Below the pieces are notes generated by a model. It did not search any database. It was given only the letters and a program-made list of their open reading frames with translations, and was not told the origin of the DNA. From Sphingopyxis sp. (GTDB lineage Bacteria > Pseudomonadota > Alphaproteobacteria > Sphingomonadales > Sphingomonadaceae), in contig JASBSJ010000065.1 in assembly GCA_030148985.1 (NCBI GenBank), forward strand, positions 146,550-210,549: a DNA stretch of 64,000 nt. The letters are read 5' to 3'. The position numbers and the translations under genes are program-made. How positions within the stretch are numbered: position 1 is the first letter of the stretch; every line of letters starts with the position of its first letter. This document shows positions 53,750-63,763 of the stretch, in pieces.

Positions 53750-54882
53750 GCTTTGGCCATGGATTCGGCGAGGGTGTCGGCCATGTCGTCGATATCGGCT
53801 TCGTCGATGTTGAGCGTGATCGCGATACGGAGGCGCGCGGTGCCTTGGGCGACGGTGGGCGGACGGATGCCGCGAATGTCGAAACCGGCGTCGCGCAATT
53901 GCCCGGCGATCCGCATCGTGCGGTCGTTGTCGCCGATGATGACAGGCAGAATCTGCGTTCCGCTGGCGGGAATGCCGAGCGGGACCAGACGTTCGGCGGC
54001 ATGGCGGACGAGCGCGTGGAGGCGCGCCTGGCGCTCGGGTTCGTTCGCGACGATCTCGATCGCCTGACGGACGAGCCACGCCATCAGCGGCGACGGCGCG
54101 GTCGAGAAGATGAAGGGGCGGCCGCGGTTGACGAGAAAGTCGCAGGCGACCGCGGGAGCGCAGAGAAGGGCGCCCTCGACCCCCAGGGCCTTGCCGCAGG
54201 TGTGGAGGGTGATGAGATTGTCGCGTCGGGGGAGAGCATGTGCAAGTCCCGCGCCGCCCGACCCGAAAACGCCGGTTGCGTGTGCCTCGTCCACGACCAA
54301 TATCGCGTCGTGGCGGTCGGCGACCTCGGCGAGCTGCGCCAGCGGCGCGCGGTCGCCCTCCATGCTGTAGAGGCTTTCGATTGCGATCCAGGGTGTTCCG
54401 GCGCCGCCGCCGGCGCGCCAGTGGACGATGATGTCTTCGAACGCCTGCACATCGTTGTGGGTCGCGGCGACATGCCCGGCGCGGCCGAGCTTCATTCCGT
54501 CGTGCGCGCTGGCGTGGATCAGCTCGTCGTGGACGACGAGGTCGCCGCGCTGGGGCAATGTCGCGAACAGCGCGGCATTGGCGGCGAAGCCGGTGGAGAA
54601 AAACAGGGCGGCCTCGCTGCCATAATGGCGCGCGGCGTGCGCTTCGAGCGCCTCATGCTCGGCGTGATTGCCGCGGAGCAGGCGCGATCCGCCCGATCCG
54701 GCAGGAAGGCCGCGTTCGAGGCCCGCGGCGAGCGCGCTGCGCAGGACATCGGAATCGGCGAGGCCCAGATAGTCGTTGGACGCGAAATCGCGGCCGGTCC
54801 GCGGCGCGAGAGCGCGGCGGCGGCTTTGGGCCGCGAGCGCGGCTAAATCCTTACGGTGGGTGTCGAAGGGAGAGTTCGGCAT
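53746..54882 (-). CDS. bioF: 8-amino-7-oxononanoate synthase
   Basis: The 378-residue product condenses pimeloyl-thioester with alanine using PLP. Visible: [63 protein letters not shown], and a PLP-lysine in [13 protein letters not shown]. Start is ATG 54882 (GAGGAT just upstream); a GTG 15 bp earlier is also in frame. Separated from ilvC by a family 2 palindromic element, and overlaps bioD by 4 bp. Confidence 0.94.
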   Translation of the reverse strand: MPNSPFDTHRKDLAALAAQSRRRALAPRTGRDFASNDYLGLADSDVLRSALAAGLERGLPAGSGGSRLLRGNHAEHEALEAHAARHYGSEAALFFSTGFAANAALFATLPQRGDLVVHDELIHASAHDGMKLGRAGHVAATHNDVQAFEDIIVHWRAGGGAGTPWIAIESLYSMEGDRAPLAQLAEVADRHDAILVVDEAHATGVFGSGGAGLAHALPRRDNLITLHTCGKALGVEGALLCAPAVACDFLVNRGRPFIFSTAPSPLMAWLVRQAIEIVANEPERQARLHALVRHAAERLVPLGIPASGTQILPVIIGDNDRTMRIAGQLRDAGFDIRGIRPPTVAQGTARLRIAITLNIDEADIDDMADTLAESMAKA

Positions 54883-54896
54883 TCTATCCTCAAACA

Positions 54897-54973
54897 CGTC
54901 ATCCCGGCGAAGGCCGGGATCTCACCATCGCGTTAAGCGCAACGGCGAGATCCCGGCCTTCGCCGGGATGACG
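54897..54973. repeat. Family 2 palindromic element between ilvC and bioF
   Basis: A 77-bp element with perfect 27-bp inverted arms (54897-54923 and 54947-54973) around a 23-bp loop. It contains the GTCATCCCGGC core twice. A near-identical element lies at 56061. Confidence 0.9.
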
Positions 54974-54991
54974 AAAGTCAAGATTCGGCTC

Positions 54992-56138
<1,147 letters not shown>

Positions 56139-56154
56139 AGGTTGGTGATGAATT

Positions 56155-56673
56155 CTAGAGCGCCTCCGGCCCGCGGGCGATGGCGACGACGCCGGTGCGG
56201 CCGACCTCGACCAGCCCGCATTCGCGCATCAAGGCGATGAAGCGGTCGACCTTGTCGCTCGTCCCGGTGATTTCGAAAATGAAGCTGGTGAGCGTCGTAT
56301 CGACGACCTTGGCGCGGAAGACGTCGGCCATGCGCAGCGCCTCGATCCTTTTGTCGCCGGTCCCCGCAACCTTCACCAGCGCGATCTCGCGCTCGACATG
56401 CGTTTCGCCCGCGTCGGTCAGGTCGACGACCTTGTGTACGGGGACAAGCCGGTCGAGCTGCGCGATGATCTGGTCGATGATCGGCGGCGGGCCGGAGGTG
56501 ACGATGGTGATGCGCGACAAGGCATGGTCGGCCGTGATGTCGGCCACGGTCAGGCTTTCGATATTATAGCCGCGCGCGGTGAACAGCCCGGTGATCTTGG
56601 CGAGCACCCCCGCCTCGTTATCGACGGTAATGGCGAGCACATGACGCTCGCCGGCTTCGGTCTTTATTTTCAT
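56155..56673 (-). CDS. ilvN: Acetolactate synthase small subunit
   Basis: The 172-residue product is the regulatory subunit. It has an N-terminal ACT domain (HVLAITVDNEAGVLAKITGLFTARGYNIESLTVA), the feedback-control site for valine in related enzymes, and a C-terminal AHAS small-subunit domain (EREIALVKVAG, FEITGTSDKVDRFIALM). It activates the large subunit encoded upstream. A family 1 element fills the 160-bp gap to ilvB. Symbol ilvN/ilvH usage varies. Confidence 0.94.
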   Translation of the reverse strand: MKIKTEAGERHVLAITVDNEAGVLAKITGLFTARGYNIESLTVADITADHALSRITIVTSGPPPIIDQIIAQLDRLVPVHKVVDLTDAGETHVEREIALVKVAGTGDKRIEALRMADVFRAKVVDTTLTSFIFEITGTSDKVDRFIALMRECGLVEVGRTGVVAIARGPEAL

Positions 56674-56684
56674 GTCGGTTACTC

Positions 56685-56813
56685 CCCCTCCCGCAGGCGG
56701 GAGGGGCTAGGGGTGGGGCGAGCGAAGCGAGCATTCGACGTGAAGAGGCCCACCCCGCTGCGACTAGCGAACAGGTTCGCAAGTCTCGCTGCCCCTCCCG
56801 CTTGCGGGAGGGG
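56685..56813. repeat. Intergenic palindromic element, family 1 copy C
   Basis: A 129-bp element between ilvB and ilvN, inverted relative to the copy at 46156. Ends are CCCCTCCCGC-bearing hairpins (56685-56706, 56792-56813). The internal stem at 56762-56785 reads GCGAAC/GTTCGC where copy B has GCGAGC/GCTCGC. Confidence 0.85.
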
Positions 56814-56833
56814 ATGGAAGGGGTTCGCCGCCA

Positions 56834-58588
56834 TCACACCAGTGCCTTGGCTTCATCGTCCATCGTGCCGGTGATGTCGTTCGGCTGGAGGATCATGTCG
56901 GTATGCGCCGCGCCCGACGGGATCATCGGGAAACAGTTGGCGAGCTGCGCGACGCGGCAGTCGACGATTACCGGGCCCGGCGTGTCGATCATCTTCGCGA
57001 TGCCGTCCTCAAGCTGACCCAGCGTGTCGATGCGAAGCCCCGTCCAGCCATAGGCATCGGCGAGCTTCACGAAATCGGGCAGGCTGTCCGAATAGCTGTT
57101 CGAATAGCGGCTTTCATAGGTCAGTTCCTGCCACTGGCGGACCATCCCCATCCATTCGTTATTGAGAATGAAGATTTTGACCGGCAGGCGGTACTGGCTG
57201 ACCGTGCCCATTTCCTGAATGTTCATCTGGAGCGAGGCTTCGCCCGCGATGCAGATGACGAGGCGGTTCGGGTTGGCGATCTGCGCGCCGACTGCCGCAG
57301 GAAAGCCGTAACCCATCGTGCCGAGCCCGCCCGACGTCAGCCAGCGGTTCGGCGCAAAGAAGCCGAAATGTTGCGCCGCCCACATCTGGTGCTGGCCGAC
57401 CTCGGTCGTGATGATCGGATCCATCCCGCGCGTCGCGTCGAACAGGGCCTTTACCGCGCGCTGCGGCATGATGTCGGCGTCCGGCTCCTTCTTTTCGGGA
57501 AAGTCGAGGCAGCGCGTCGCGCGCCAGCCATCGACGCGGCGCCACCATTCGCCCAGGTCGCGCGCCTTGTGGCCCTTGTCGCCCCACGCCGCGATCAGCG
57601 CGTCGAGCGCGCGGCCAGCGTCGCCGACCACCGCGAGATCGACGGGGACGATCTTGTTGATCGAGCTGCGATCAATGTCGATGTGGATCTTCTTCGAATC
57701 GGGCGAGAAAGCATCGAGGCGGCCGGTCACCCGGTCGTCGAAGCGCGCACCGACCGCGATGATCAGATCGGCGCGGTTCATCGCCATATTGGCTTCGTAT
57801 GTGCCGTGCATACCGAGCATACCGAGCCATTTGGGATCATCGGCGGGAAAAGCGCCGAGCCCCATCAAGGTCGAGGTGATCGGCGCGCCGGTCAAGGACA
57901 CGAGCTGGCGCAAGGCAGCACTCGCGTCGGGGCCCGCATTGATGATGCCGCCGCCGGTATAGAAGATCGGGCGCTCGGCGGCGGCGATCATGTCGATCGC
58001 CTGCGCGATGGCGTCGGCGTCGGGTTCGACCTGCGGGCGATAGCTGTTGTGCTGGATAAATTCGGGCACGCTGTAGGTGCCGGTCGCGACCTGCACATTC
58101 TTCGGAATGTCGATCACCACCGGGCCGGGGCGGCCGTGCGTTGCGATGTGAAACGCCTCGTGCATGATCGGCCCCAAACGGTCGGGGTCCATGACGAGAT
58201 AATTATGCTTGGTGCAGTGGCGGGTGATGCCGACCGTGTCGCATTCCTGAAAGGCGTCGGTGCCGATCAGCGTCGTCGGAACCTGGCCGGTGAGCACGAC
58301 CATCGGGATGCTGTCGAGCAGCGCGTCGGTGATGCCGGTGACGGCGTTGGTCGCGCCGGGGCCCGAGGTGACGAGCACGACACCGGGCTTGCCGGTCGAG
58401 CGCGCATAACCCTCGGCCGCGTGGGTCGCCGCCTGTTCGTGGCGGACGAGGATATGCTTGATCGTCGGGTGCTTGTAGAGCGCGTCATAGATCGGAAGGA
58501 CCGCGCCGCCCGGATAGCCGAACACTGTGTCGACGCCAAGGTCGACCAGCGCCTGAACCACCATGTCGGCACCGCTCATTTCCGTCAC
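56834..58588 (-). CDS. ilvB: Acetolactate synthase large subunit
   Basis: The 584-residue product condenses pyruvate with pyruvate or 2-oxobutyrate. Catalytic Glu is in LVRHEQAATHAAEGYAR; other landmarks are GVVLVTSGPGATN, GMLGMHGTYEANMAM, GGLGTMGYGFPAAVGAQ, and the ThDP/Mg segment IAGEASLQMNIQE ending in LNNEWMGMVRQWQ. The usual GDGS of the ThDP motif reads GEAS here, while the later NN is retained. I use GTG 58588 (AAGG upstream); ATG 58579 is an alternative. A hairpin with T-run sits in the leader. Confidence 0.95.
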   Translation of the reverse strand: MTEMSGADMVVQALVDLGVDTVFGYPGGAVLPIYDALYKHPTIKHILVRHEQAATHAAEGYARSTGKPGVVLVTSGPGATNAVTGITDALLDSIPMVVLTGQVPTTLIGTDAFQECDTVGITRHCTKHNYLVMDPDRLGPIMHEAFHIATHGRPGPVVIDIPKNVQVATGTYSVPEFIQHNSYRPQVEPDADAIAQAIDMIAAAERPIFYTGGGIINAGPDASAALRQLVSLTGAPITSTLMGLGAFPADDPKWLGMLGMHGTYEANMAMNRADLIIAVGARFDDRVTGRLDAFSPDSKKIHIDIDRSSINKIVPVDLAVVGDAGRALDALIAAWGDKGHKARDLGEWWRRVDGWRATRCLDFPEKKEPDADIMPQRAVKALFDATRGMDPIITTEVGQHQMWAAQHFGFFAPNRWLTSGGLGTMGYGFPAAVGAQIANPNRLVICIAGEASLQMNIQEMGTVSQYRLPVKIFILNNEWMGMVRQWQELTYESRYSNSYSDSLPDFVKLADAYGWTGLRIDTLGQLEDGIAKMIDTPGPVIVDCRVAQLANCFPMIPSGAAHTDMILQPNDITGTMDDEAKALV

Positions 58589-58608
58589 GACAAAACACCT
58601 TTCCACAC

Positions 58609-58632
58609 AAAAACGCAGCGCTTGTGCGCTGC
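58609..58632 (-). terminator. Intrinsic terminator / possible attenuator in ilvB leader
   Basis: On the minus strand GCAGCGC-ACAA-GCGCTGC (58632-58615) forms a perfect 7-bp hairpin, directly followed by GTTTTT. It stands 20 bp before the ilvB start and downstream of a promoter-like sequence, so it can stop miaA read-through or attenuate ilvB. Confidence 0.7.
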
Positions 58633-58645
58633 AACAGGGTTGCGG

Positions 58646-58674
58646 GCAATAGTTGCATGATTCTATCTTGTCAA
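58646..58674 (-). promoter_or_regulatory. Promoter-like sequence for ilvB
   Basis: On the minus strand TTGACA (58674-58669), 17-bp spacer, then TATTGC (58651-58646). The -35 box is perfect, the -10 is weak. It overlaps the 3' end of miaA and is in an AT-rich stretch unlike its surroundings. Confidence 0.5.
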
Positions 58675-59622
58675 CATCATATCACGTAATTTTATTACTA
58701 AATTATCGATATTGTCGATGTTTAATGACTCGGTGGAGCGTGACCAGCTCGGCGGGGGCTGATGGCGGAACCAGGTGAACTGGCGTTTGGCATATTGGCG
58801 CGTCGCCGCCTGCGCGGCCGCCAGCGCCTCGTCGCGGCTCGCCGTGCCATCGAGGAAGGCAGCGATCTGCGGGACACCGATCGCGCGCATGACGGGAAGG
58901 TCGGGATCGAGGCTGCGGGCGAGCAGGGCTTCGACTTCTTCGACGGCGCCGCCATCGAACATTTGCACCAGCCGCGCATCGCAGCGTTCGCGCAGCCAGT
59001 CGCGCGGTGGCAACAGGATGAGCGGGGCGAGGGCGACACGGTCGGCGATGCCGCCTTCGCGCGCCTGCTGCCAGCTTGCCAGCGTGCGCCCTGTCGAACG
59101 CACAACCTCGAGCGCGCGCGCGACGCGGGTGGTGTCGGCGGGGTTCAGCCGTGCCGCCGCCGCCGGATCAGCAGCCGCGAGCGCCGCGTGGGCTTCGCCG
59201 ACCGAAAGCGCGCGCACGGCCTGGCGGACGGCGGGGTCGATTTCGGGCACCGGCGCAATGCCGAAAAGGAGCGTGCGCAGATAAAGCCCGGTGCCGCCGA
59301 CGAGAACGGGCACACGGTTTGCGCTATGGGCAGACTCGATCTCGGCGCGCGCTTCGGCGGCCCAGCGCGCGGCGTTACAGGCCTCCGCGCCGTCGATGTG
59401 ACCGAACAGGCGGTGCGGCACGCCCCCCATCTCGGCCTCGGTCGGCCGCGCCGAAAGCAGCGCAAGATCGGCATAGACCTGGCTGGCATCGGCGTTGATC
59501 ACGACGGCGTTGCCCAGCGCCCTGGCCAGAGCGACGGCCAGCGCACTCTTGCCGCTGGCCGTCGGCCCCGCGATGATCGCGAGCGGCAAGGGCGTAGGGG
59601 GCGGGGTCGATGAAGCTGCCAT
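58663..59622 (-). CDS. miaA: tRNA dimethylallyltransferase
   Basis: The 319-residue product transfers dimethylallyl to A37 of tRNAs that read UNN codons. P-loop [48 protein letters not shown], and [16 protein letters not shown] are diagnostic. [15 protein letters not shown] closes the catalytic core. The last ~20 residues ([19 protein letters not shown]) are encoded by AT-rich sequence that doubles as the ilvB promoter region. Start is ATG 59622; GTG 59628 is in frame. Confidence 0.95.
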   Translation of the reverse strand: MAASSTPPPTPLPLAIIAGPTASGKSALAVALARALGNAVVINADASQVYADLALLSARPTEAEMGGVPHRLFGHIDGAEACNAARWAAEARAEIESAHSANRVPVLVGGTGLYLRTLLFGIAPVPEIDPAVRQAVRALSVGEAHAALAAADPAAAARLNPADTTRVARALEVVRSTGRTLASWQQAREGGIADRVALAPLILLPPRDWLRERCDARLVQMFDGGAVEEVEALLARSLDPDLPVMRAIGVPQIAAFLDGTASRDEALAAAQAATRQYAKRQFTWFRHQPPPSWSRSTESLNIDNIDNLVIKLRDMMLTR

Positions 59623-59683
59623 TTTCACCCGCGCGATAGCAGGCCCCGCGCGTGCAGGCGAGACGGCGCTTCGGCCCGGCGTC

Positions 59684-60316
59684 CTACCGGCGCGCTTCGG
59701 TCGCCATCCGCACGGCCAGCCCGGCGAGCACGGTCCCCATGATCCACCGCTGGACCCGCGCGAACGACGGGCGTTCGACGAGAAATTTGGCGAAGCCCGC
59801 GGCGGAAAAGATAATCGCCATATTCACCAGCGCGCTGATGAGAATCTGCACCGTCCCCAGAACGAGCGCCTGCCCCAGGATGCTTCCGCTGGTAGGGGTG
59901 ATGAATTGCGGCAGCAGCGACAGATACATCACGGCGATTTTCGGGTTCAGCAGGTTGGTGAGGAACCCCATCAGGAACAGCTTGGACGGCGGGTCTTCGT
60001 TCAGTTGCTTGACCTCGAACGGAGACCGCCCGCCCGGCCGCACCGCCTGCCAAGCGAGCCACAGCAGATAGAGCGCGCCCGCGAACCGTATCGCGTCATA
60101 GGCAAAGGGGATCGCCATCACGAGCGCGGTGATGCCGAAGGCCGCGCACAGCATGTAGAAAACGAAACCGAGCGCGACGCCGCCCAGCGAAATCATCCCC
60201 GCCGCGCGGCCCTGACAGATCGCGCGCGAAATCAGATAGACCATATTGGGCCCGGGCGTCACGACCATGGCAAAGGCGATGAGGGCGAAGGCAAGCAGAT
60301 TATCGGGTTCGGGCAT
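59684..60316 (-). CDS. LysE-family amino-acid exporter
   Basis: The 210-residue product has about six hydrophobic helices and the RhtB/LysE signature [23 protein letters not shown] near its N-terminus, then [22 protein letters not shown]. It probably exports an amino acid or analogue across the inner membrane. Start is ATG 60316: an AGGAGG site lies 7 bp before it, and an ATG immediately after that site is too close. It follows serB's divergent region and precedes miaA. Substrate unknown. Confidence 0.9.
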   Translation of the reverse strand: MPEPDNLLAFALIAFAMVVTPGPNMVYLISRAICQGRAAGMISLGGVALGFVFYMLCAAFGITALVMAIPFAYDAIRFAGALYLLWLAWQAVRPGGRSPFEVKQLNEDPPSKLFLMGFLTNLLNPKIAVMYLSLLPQFITPTSGSILGQALVLGTVQILISALVNMAIIFSAAGFAKFLVERPSFARVQRWIMGTVLAGLAVRMATEARR

Positions 60317-60617
60317 TCCATTCCTCCTGACAGGATCGATGCCCAGACGCGCGGCGGCAAGTCCCCGCGCTTCCCGATGGTGACCCATCTCCAGCGTCAG
60401 TCACGCGAGTGAAAAGCTTCATCCATCAAACCGAATGATCCGGCAACCCGAAAGCATCGCTATCCGGTAAAGCTTTGCTTTCAGGGCCGGAAGTACGGTT
60501 TGATTGCGGCCTGCGTCGGCAAAGCCGACTTGCCGGACATCCGATCGCTCTTGCCGCTGGGCGCGGCGGCCGCGATAAGATGGCTATCGAGGCTGTGAAA
60601 GACCGAAAGGACCCGCC
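60317..60617. other. Divergent spacer between exporter and serB genes
   Basis: About 300 bp with no gene. A weak 7-bp inverted repeat GAAAGCA (60450) / TGCTTTC (60476) is the only structure I see. Promoters for both divergent genes must lie here but are not resolved. Confidence 0.4.
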
Positions 60618-61502
60618 ATGTTCGTCGCAACATTGATTGCAGCCGGAAAGCTGACCGACGAGGTGGTTCGCGAAGCGATCGACCGGCTCGACGCAACGGG
60701 GCACGACGTCGGCGCCCCGCACTGGCTGGATGTCGGCGATGCGGTGGACATCATATTTCAGGGCAGCCTGGTCAGTGCGCGCAGCGAACTGGCGCATATG
60801 GATCATGGCGCGCTCGACATCGTCGTTCAGCCGCTGGGTGATCGCACCAAGAAACTCATCATCGCCGACATGGATTCGACGATGATCACCGTCGAGTGCA
60901 TCGACGAACTCGCCGATTATGCAGGGCTGAAACCGCAGATCGCGGCGATCACCGAGCGGGCGATGAACGGCGAACTCGATTTTCGCGCGGCGCTGGAGGA
61001 GCGCGTCGGCCTGCTCGCGGGGATGGATGAGGCGGTGCTCGTCGAATGCCGGATGGAGCGCGTGCGGCTGACGCGCGGCGCGCGGACGCTGGTGCAGACG
61101 ATGAAGGCGCATGGCGCTTTTTCGGTGTTGGTCTCGGGCGGCTTCATGCCCTTTGCGGGGCCGGTCGGCGAAGCGGTCGGGTTCGACAAGGTTGTCGCGA
61201 ACGAACTGGAGATTGCGGGCGGCAAGCTCACGGGCAAGGTGCTCGAACCGATCGTCGACAGCGCGGCCAAGCTCGACACGCTGAAGGCCGAAGCCGCGGC
61301 GCACGGCCTACCGCTTGCCGACACGCTGGCGGTGGGCGACGGCGCGAATGACATTCCAATGATCACCGCCGCGGGACTCGGCATCGGTTATTATCCGCAT
61401 CCGGCCGCCGCCGAAGCGGCGGCGGCGGTGATCCGCCATCACGACCTGACGGCGCTGCTGTGGGCCCAGGGCTATCCGCGGCGCAGCTGGGTGCTCGGAT
61501 AA
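60618..61502 (+). CDS. serB: Phosphoserine phosphatase
   Basis: The 294-residue product is a HAD phosphatase that makes serine from phosphoserine. Motif I IADMDSTMI (nucleophile Asp), ERAMNGELDFRAAL, motif II VLVSGGFMPFA, and motif III/IV GDGANDIPM are intact. The first ~85 residues form a regulatory domain. Start is ATG 60618 after AAAGGA. A hairpin at 61508 closes the transcript. Confidence 0.96.
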   Translation: MFVATLIAAGKLTDEVVREAIDRLDATGHDVGAPHWLDVGDAVDIIFQGSLVSARSELAHMDHGALDIVVQPLGDRTKKLIIADMDSTMITVECIDELADYAGLKPQIAAITERAMNGELDFRAALEERVGLLAGMDEAVLVECRMERVRLTRGARTLVQTMKAHGAFSVLVSGGFMPFAGPVGEAVGFDKVVANELEIAGGKLTGKVLEPIVDSAAKLDTLKAEAAAHGLPLADTLAVGDGANDIPMITAAGLGIGYYPHPAAAEAAAAVIRHHDLTALLWAQGYPRRSWVLG

Positions 61503-61507
61503 AAAGA

Positions 61508-61526
61508 ACCCGGCCAGTGGCCGGGT
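61508..61526 (+). terminator. Hairpin between convergent serB and VOC genes
   Basis: ACCCGGCC (61508-61515) pairs with GGCCGGGT (61519-61526), loop AGT. No T-run follows on the plus strand, but five A's precede it at 61501-61505, giving a T-run on the minus strand, so it may end transcription of either gene. Confidence 0.55.
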
Positions 61527-61568
61527 CCAGGAGGAGTTCCGCACGCGGAAATCCAGTGGATCGAAAAC

Positions 61569-62159
61569 CTATTCGGCGGGCACCGGCGCGCGGGCCGTAA
61601 TCATCCCTTCGGCCCTTGTGCCGTCGGCCTGCATCGGATCGTGTGCGACGTCGCGGTCGTCGAACGTCTTGGTCCAGGCCGCAAATTCCAGGCACACGCC
61701 GTCGGGATCGAAGAAATAGACCGAGCGCACGAAGACATCGTCGTTCATTTCGTCGGACGACTGCGTCGGCGAATTGTCGTGGTTGAGGATCTTGGTGACC
61801 TCGACGCCCTTATCGACGAGCCGCTGATAATATTCATCGAAGCGCTCGGCGGGGACGTTGATCGCGATATGGTTCATCGATCCGTGCGCCGAAACGAAGC
61901 TGCCCTTCGTCGGCAACGCGGCGGGGGCGGAAATGCCGGGCACGGCTTCGGGCGCGTCGGGGAACCAGAAAAAGGCGAGACTGTCGCCATTGCCCATGTC
62001 GAAAAAGAAATGCTGCCCGCGCCCGCCCGGCAGATCGATCGTCTTGGTCAGCGGCATGCCCAGGATGTCGCGATAAAAGGCGACCGTCTTCGCCATATCC
62101 TTGCACACGAGCGCGAGGTGGTTGACCCCGCAGAATTCAAATTCCTTGTTGGCAGCCAT
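61569..62159 (-). CDS. VOC-family (glyoxalase/dioxygenase-fold) protein
   Basis: The 196-residue product has the vicinal-oxygen-chelate fold: VNHLALVCKDMAKTVAFYRDILGM (first beta-alpha-beta module), HGSMNHIAINVPAERFDEYYQRL, and VYFFDPDGVCLEFAAW (metal Glu). Candidate ligands are the His in NHLALV, His in MNHIAIN and Glu in LEFA. Members include glyoxalases and ring-cleaving dioxygenases; I cannot choose. ATG 62159 or 62162 follows AAGGAGA. It is the last gene of the CMD-SMP30-GST-VOC group. Confidence 0.85.
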   Translation of the reverse strand: MAANKEFEFCGVNHLALVCKDMAKTVAFYRDILGMPLTKTIDLPGGRGQHFFFDMGNGDSLAFFWFPDAPEAVPGISAPAALPTKGSFVSAHGSMNHIAINVPAERFDEYYQRLVDKGVEVTKILNHDNSPTQSSDEMNDDVFVRSVYFFDPDGVCLEFAAWTKTFDDRDVAHDPMQADGTRAEGMITARAPVPAE

Positions 62160-62173
62160 CATCCGTCTCCTTT

Positions 62174-62791
62174 TCAATTGGCCTGAACGCTGGGGCGGCT
62201 TTTCATCCGCTCGTACCAGCGCAAAATATTCGCGCAGGCGGGGTCGATCGGTTGACCGACCGACGCACCGAAATCGAGGAAGGCAAAGAGCATCACGTCG
62301 GCAAGACTGACCGCATCGCCCGCGATATAATCGCGCCCGGCAATGAGCGGATCGAGCCAGCGGATGCCGTCCTGCGCGATCGCTTTGAGCCCAGCCGCCG
62401 CTTCGGGAAGGCAGCGCATCCGCGGTTCGAACAGTGCCAGCCCTTCAGCAAAGCGGAAACCATTGACGAGCGGTTCGCAAATAGTGAGGTCGATGCGGCG
62501 CGTCCACATGCGCGTGTTCGCGCGCTGCTCGGCGGTCGTCCCGACCAATGCCGGTTCGGGGAATTTTTCATCCAGATATTCGCAGATCGCGGTGACTTCA
62601 GTGAGGACCGAACCGTCATCGAGCTGAAGCGCCGGGGTCTGGCCGGTGGGGTTCACATCGACATTATAGGGCGCGCGCCGGTTCTCGCCGCCACGCAGGT
62701 CGATCATGACCTCCGGAATCTCGATACCCTTTTCGGCCATGAACAGCTTCACGACGCGCGGGTTGGGGCCAACGCTGTTATAAAATTTCAT
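62174..62791 (-). CDS. Glutathione S-transferase family protein
   Basis: The 205-residue product has an N-terminal thioredoxin-like domain (MKFYNSVGPNPRVVKLFMAEKG, VNPTGQTPALQLDDGSVLTEVTAICEYLDE with the glutathione-binding cis-Pro and Thr-Glu) and a C-terminal helical domain (SLADVMLFAFLDFG). It conjugates or reduces with glutathione. The N-terminal SVGPNPR has Ser rather than Cys at the beta-class position, so a Ser-type active site is likely. It has its own promoter-like sequence with an overlapping operator at 62809-62852. Confidence 0.9.
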   Translation of the reverse strand: MKFYNSVGPNPRVVKLFMAEKGIEIPEVMIDLRGGENRRAPYNVDVNPTGQTPALQLDDGSVLTEVTAICEYLDEKFPEPALVGTTAEQRANTRMWTRRIDLTICEPLVNGFRFAEGLALFEPRMRCLPEAAAGLKAIAQDGIRWLDPLIAGRDYIAGDAVSLADVMLFAFLDFGASVGQPIDPACANILRWYERMKSRPSVQAN

Positions 62792-62808
62792 CCTGTCCTC
62801 TCATGAGT

Positions 62809-62852
62809 CTTTTAGCATCTCTAATGATAATCGTCAATTAAGTTGACGATTA
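62809..62852 (-). promoter_or_regulatory. Promoter with overlapping palindromic operator ahead of GST gene
   Basis: On the minus strand TTGACG (62837-62832), 17-bp spacer, TAAAAG (62814-62809). A perfect 10-bp inverted repeat TAATCGTCAA / TTGACGATTA (62828-62837 and 62843-62852, spacer TTAAG) covers the -35 box. A bound regulator would block it. It also overlaps the last codons of the SMP-30 gene. Confidence 0.6.
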
Positions 62853-63763
62853 AAGCAAGCCAACCCCGGTCGCGGCCAACGGACACGGTAAAGCGTGCCC
62901 GTCGTCGATGCGGTGATATAGGCATCGCGCCGATCCGGGCCGCCGAAGGCGATGTTGGTGATCCCGACGTCGGGCAGCGGCACGAACTCCGACCCGCTGC
63001 CGTCAGGATCAAAGACGGTGATCCCGCCCTCGACCATCGTGCCGACGCAGATGCGTCCGCTTTCCTCGACCGCCAGGCTGTCGAGCAGGCGAAAGGCGGG
63101 CGGCGTGCCGACAAAGCGGCCGGGCGCCCATGGCGGCGGCGGGGCGAGGGTGCCCGGCGCGACGATGTCCATCGCCCACAGGCGCGCGGTCATCGTCTCG
63201 CTGACATAGAGCGTCCGCCCGTCGGGCGCGAGGCCGATGCCGTTCGGCCCCATCATGTCGGCGCGCTGTCGGCTGATCTTCGACCCGTCGGCGGCGGCGT
63301 GGAAGATTGCGCCATGATCGCGGCCGGTCTCGCGCACCTGACCATGATCGGTGAACCAGAAGCCGCCGTCCGCATCGAATATGAGATCGTTCGGACCTTT
63401 GAGGGGTTCGCCCTCGAAACTGTCGTAGAGTGTCGTGACAGTGCCGGTGGCAAGATCGACCCGCTGAATCGATCCGCACGGCCGCTCATTTGCGGCATGA
63501 CCGGGGAAAAGCAGGGTGCCCGCCTCGATCCATTCGAACCCGCCATTGTTGCAAACATAGGCGGCGCCGTCGGGTCCGATCGCGAGCCCGTTTGGCCCGC
63601 CGCCCAGTTCGGCCACGACCGACAGCGCGCCGTCGGGCGCCACGCGGGTCAGCGTCCCGCGCGCAATCTCGACCAGCAGGACCGACCCGTCGGCCATCGG
63701 CACCGGGCCTTCGGGAAAACGAAGGCCCGTCGCAACGGCCTCGGGGAAGCCATAATCGGTCAT
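62834..63763 (-). CDS. SMP-30/gluconolactonase-like protein
   Basis: The 309-residue product is a six-bladed propeller of the SMP-30/LRE family. Visible are GLRFPEGPVPMADGSVL (metal Glu), GPNGLAIGPDGAAYVCNNGG, LKGPNDLIFDADGGFWFTD, GPNGIGLAPDGRTLYVSET and LDSLAVEESGRI. These enzymes hydrolyse sugar or xenobiotic lactones with Ca/Zn. No signal peptide. ATG overlaps the upstream stop (ATGA). Substrate in this cluster unknown. Confidence 0.9.
   Translation of the reverse strand: MTDYGFPEAVATGLRFPEGPVPMADGSVLLVEIARGTLTRVAPDGALSVVAELGGGPNGLAIGPDGAAYVCNNGGFEWIEAGTLLFPGHAANERPCGSIQRVDLATGTVTTLYDSFEGEPLKGPNDLIFDADGGFWFTDHGQVRETGRDHGAIFHAAADGSKISRQRADMMGPNGIGLAPDGRTLYVSETMTARLWAMDIVAPGTLAPPPPWAPGRFVGTPPAFRLLDSLAVEESGRICVGTMVEGGITVFDPDGSGSEFVPLPDVGITNIAFGGPDRRDAYITASTTGTLYRVRWPRPGLACFNRQLN

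Noticed and set aside
56903..58660. 585-codon plus-strand open frame opposite ilvB
   Set aside because: Antisense shadow of ilvB with no recognisable family.
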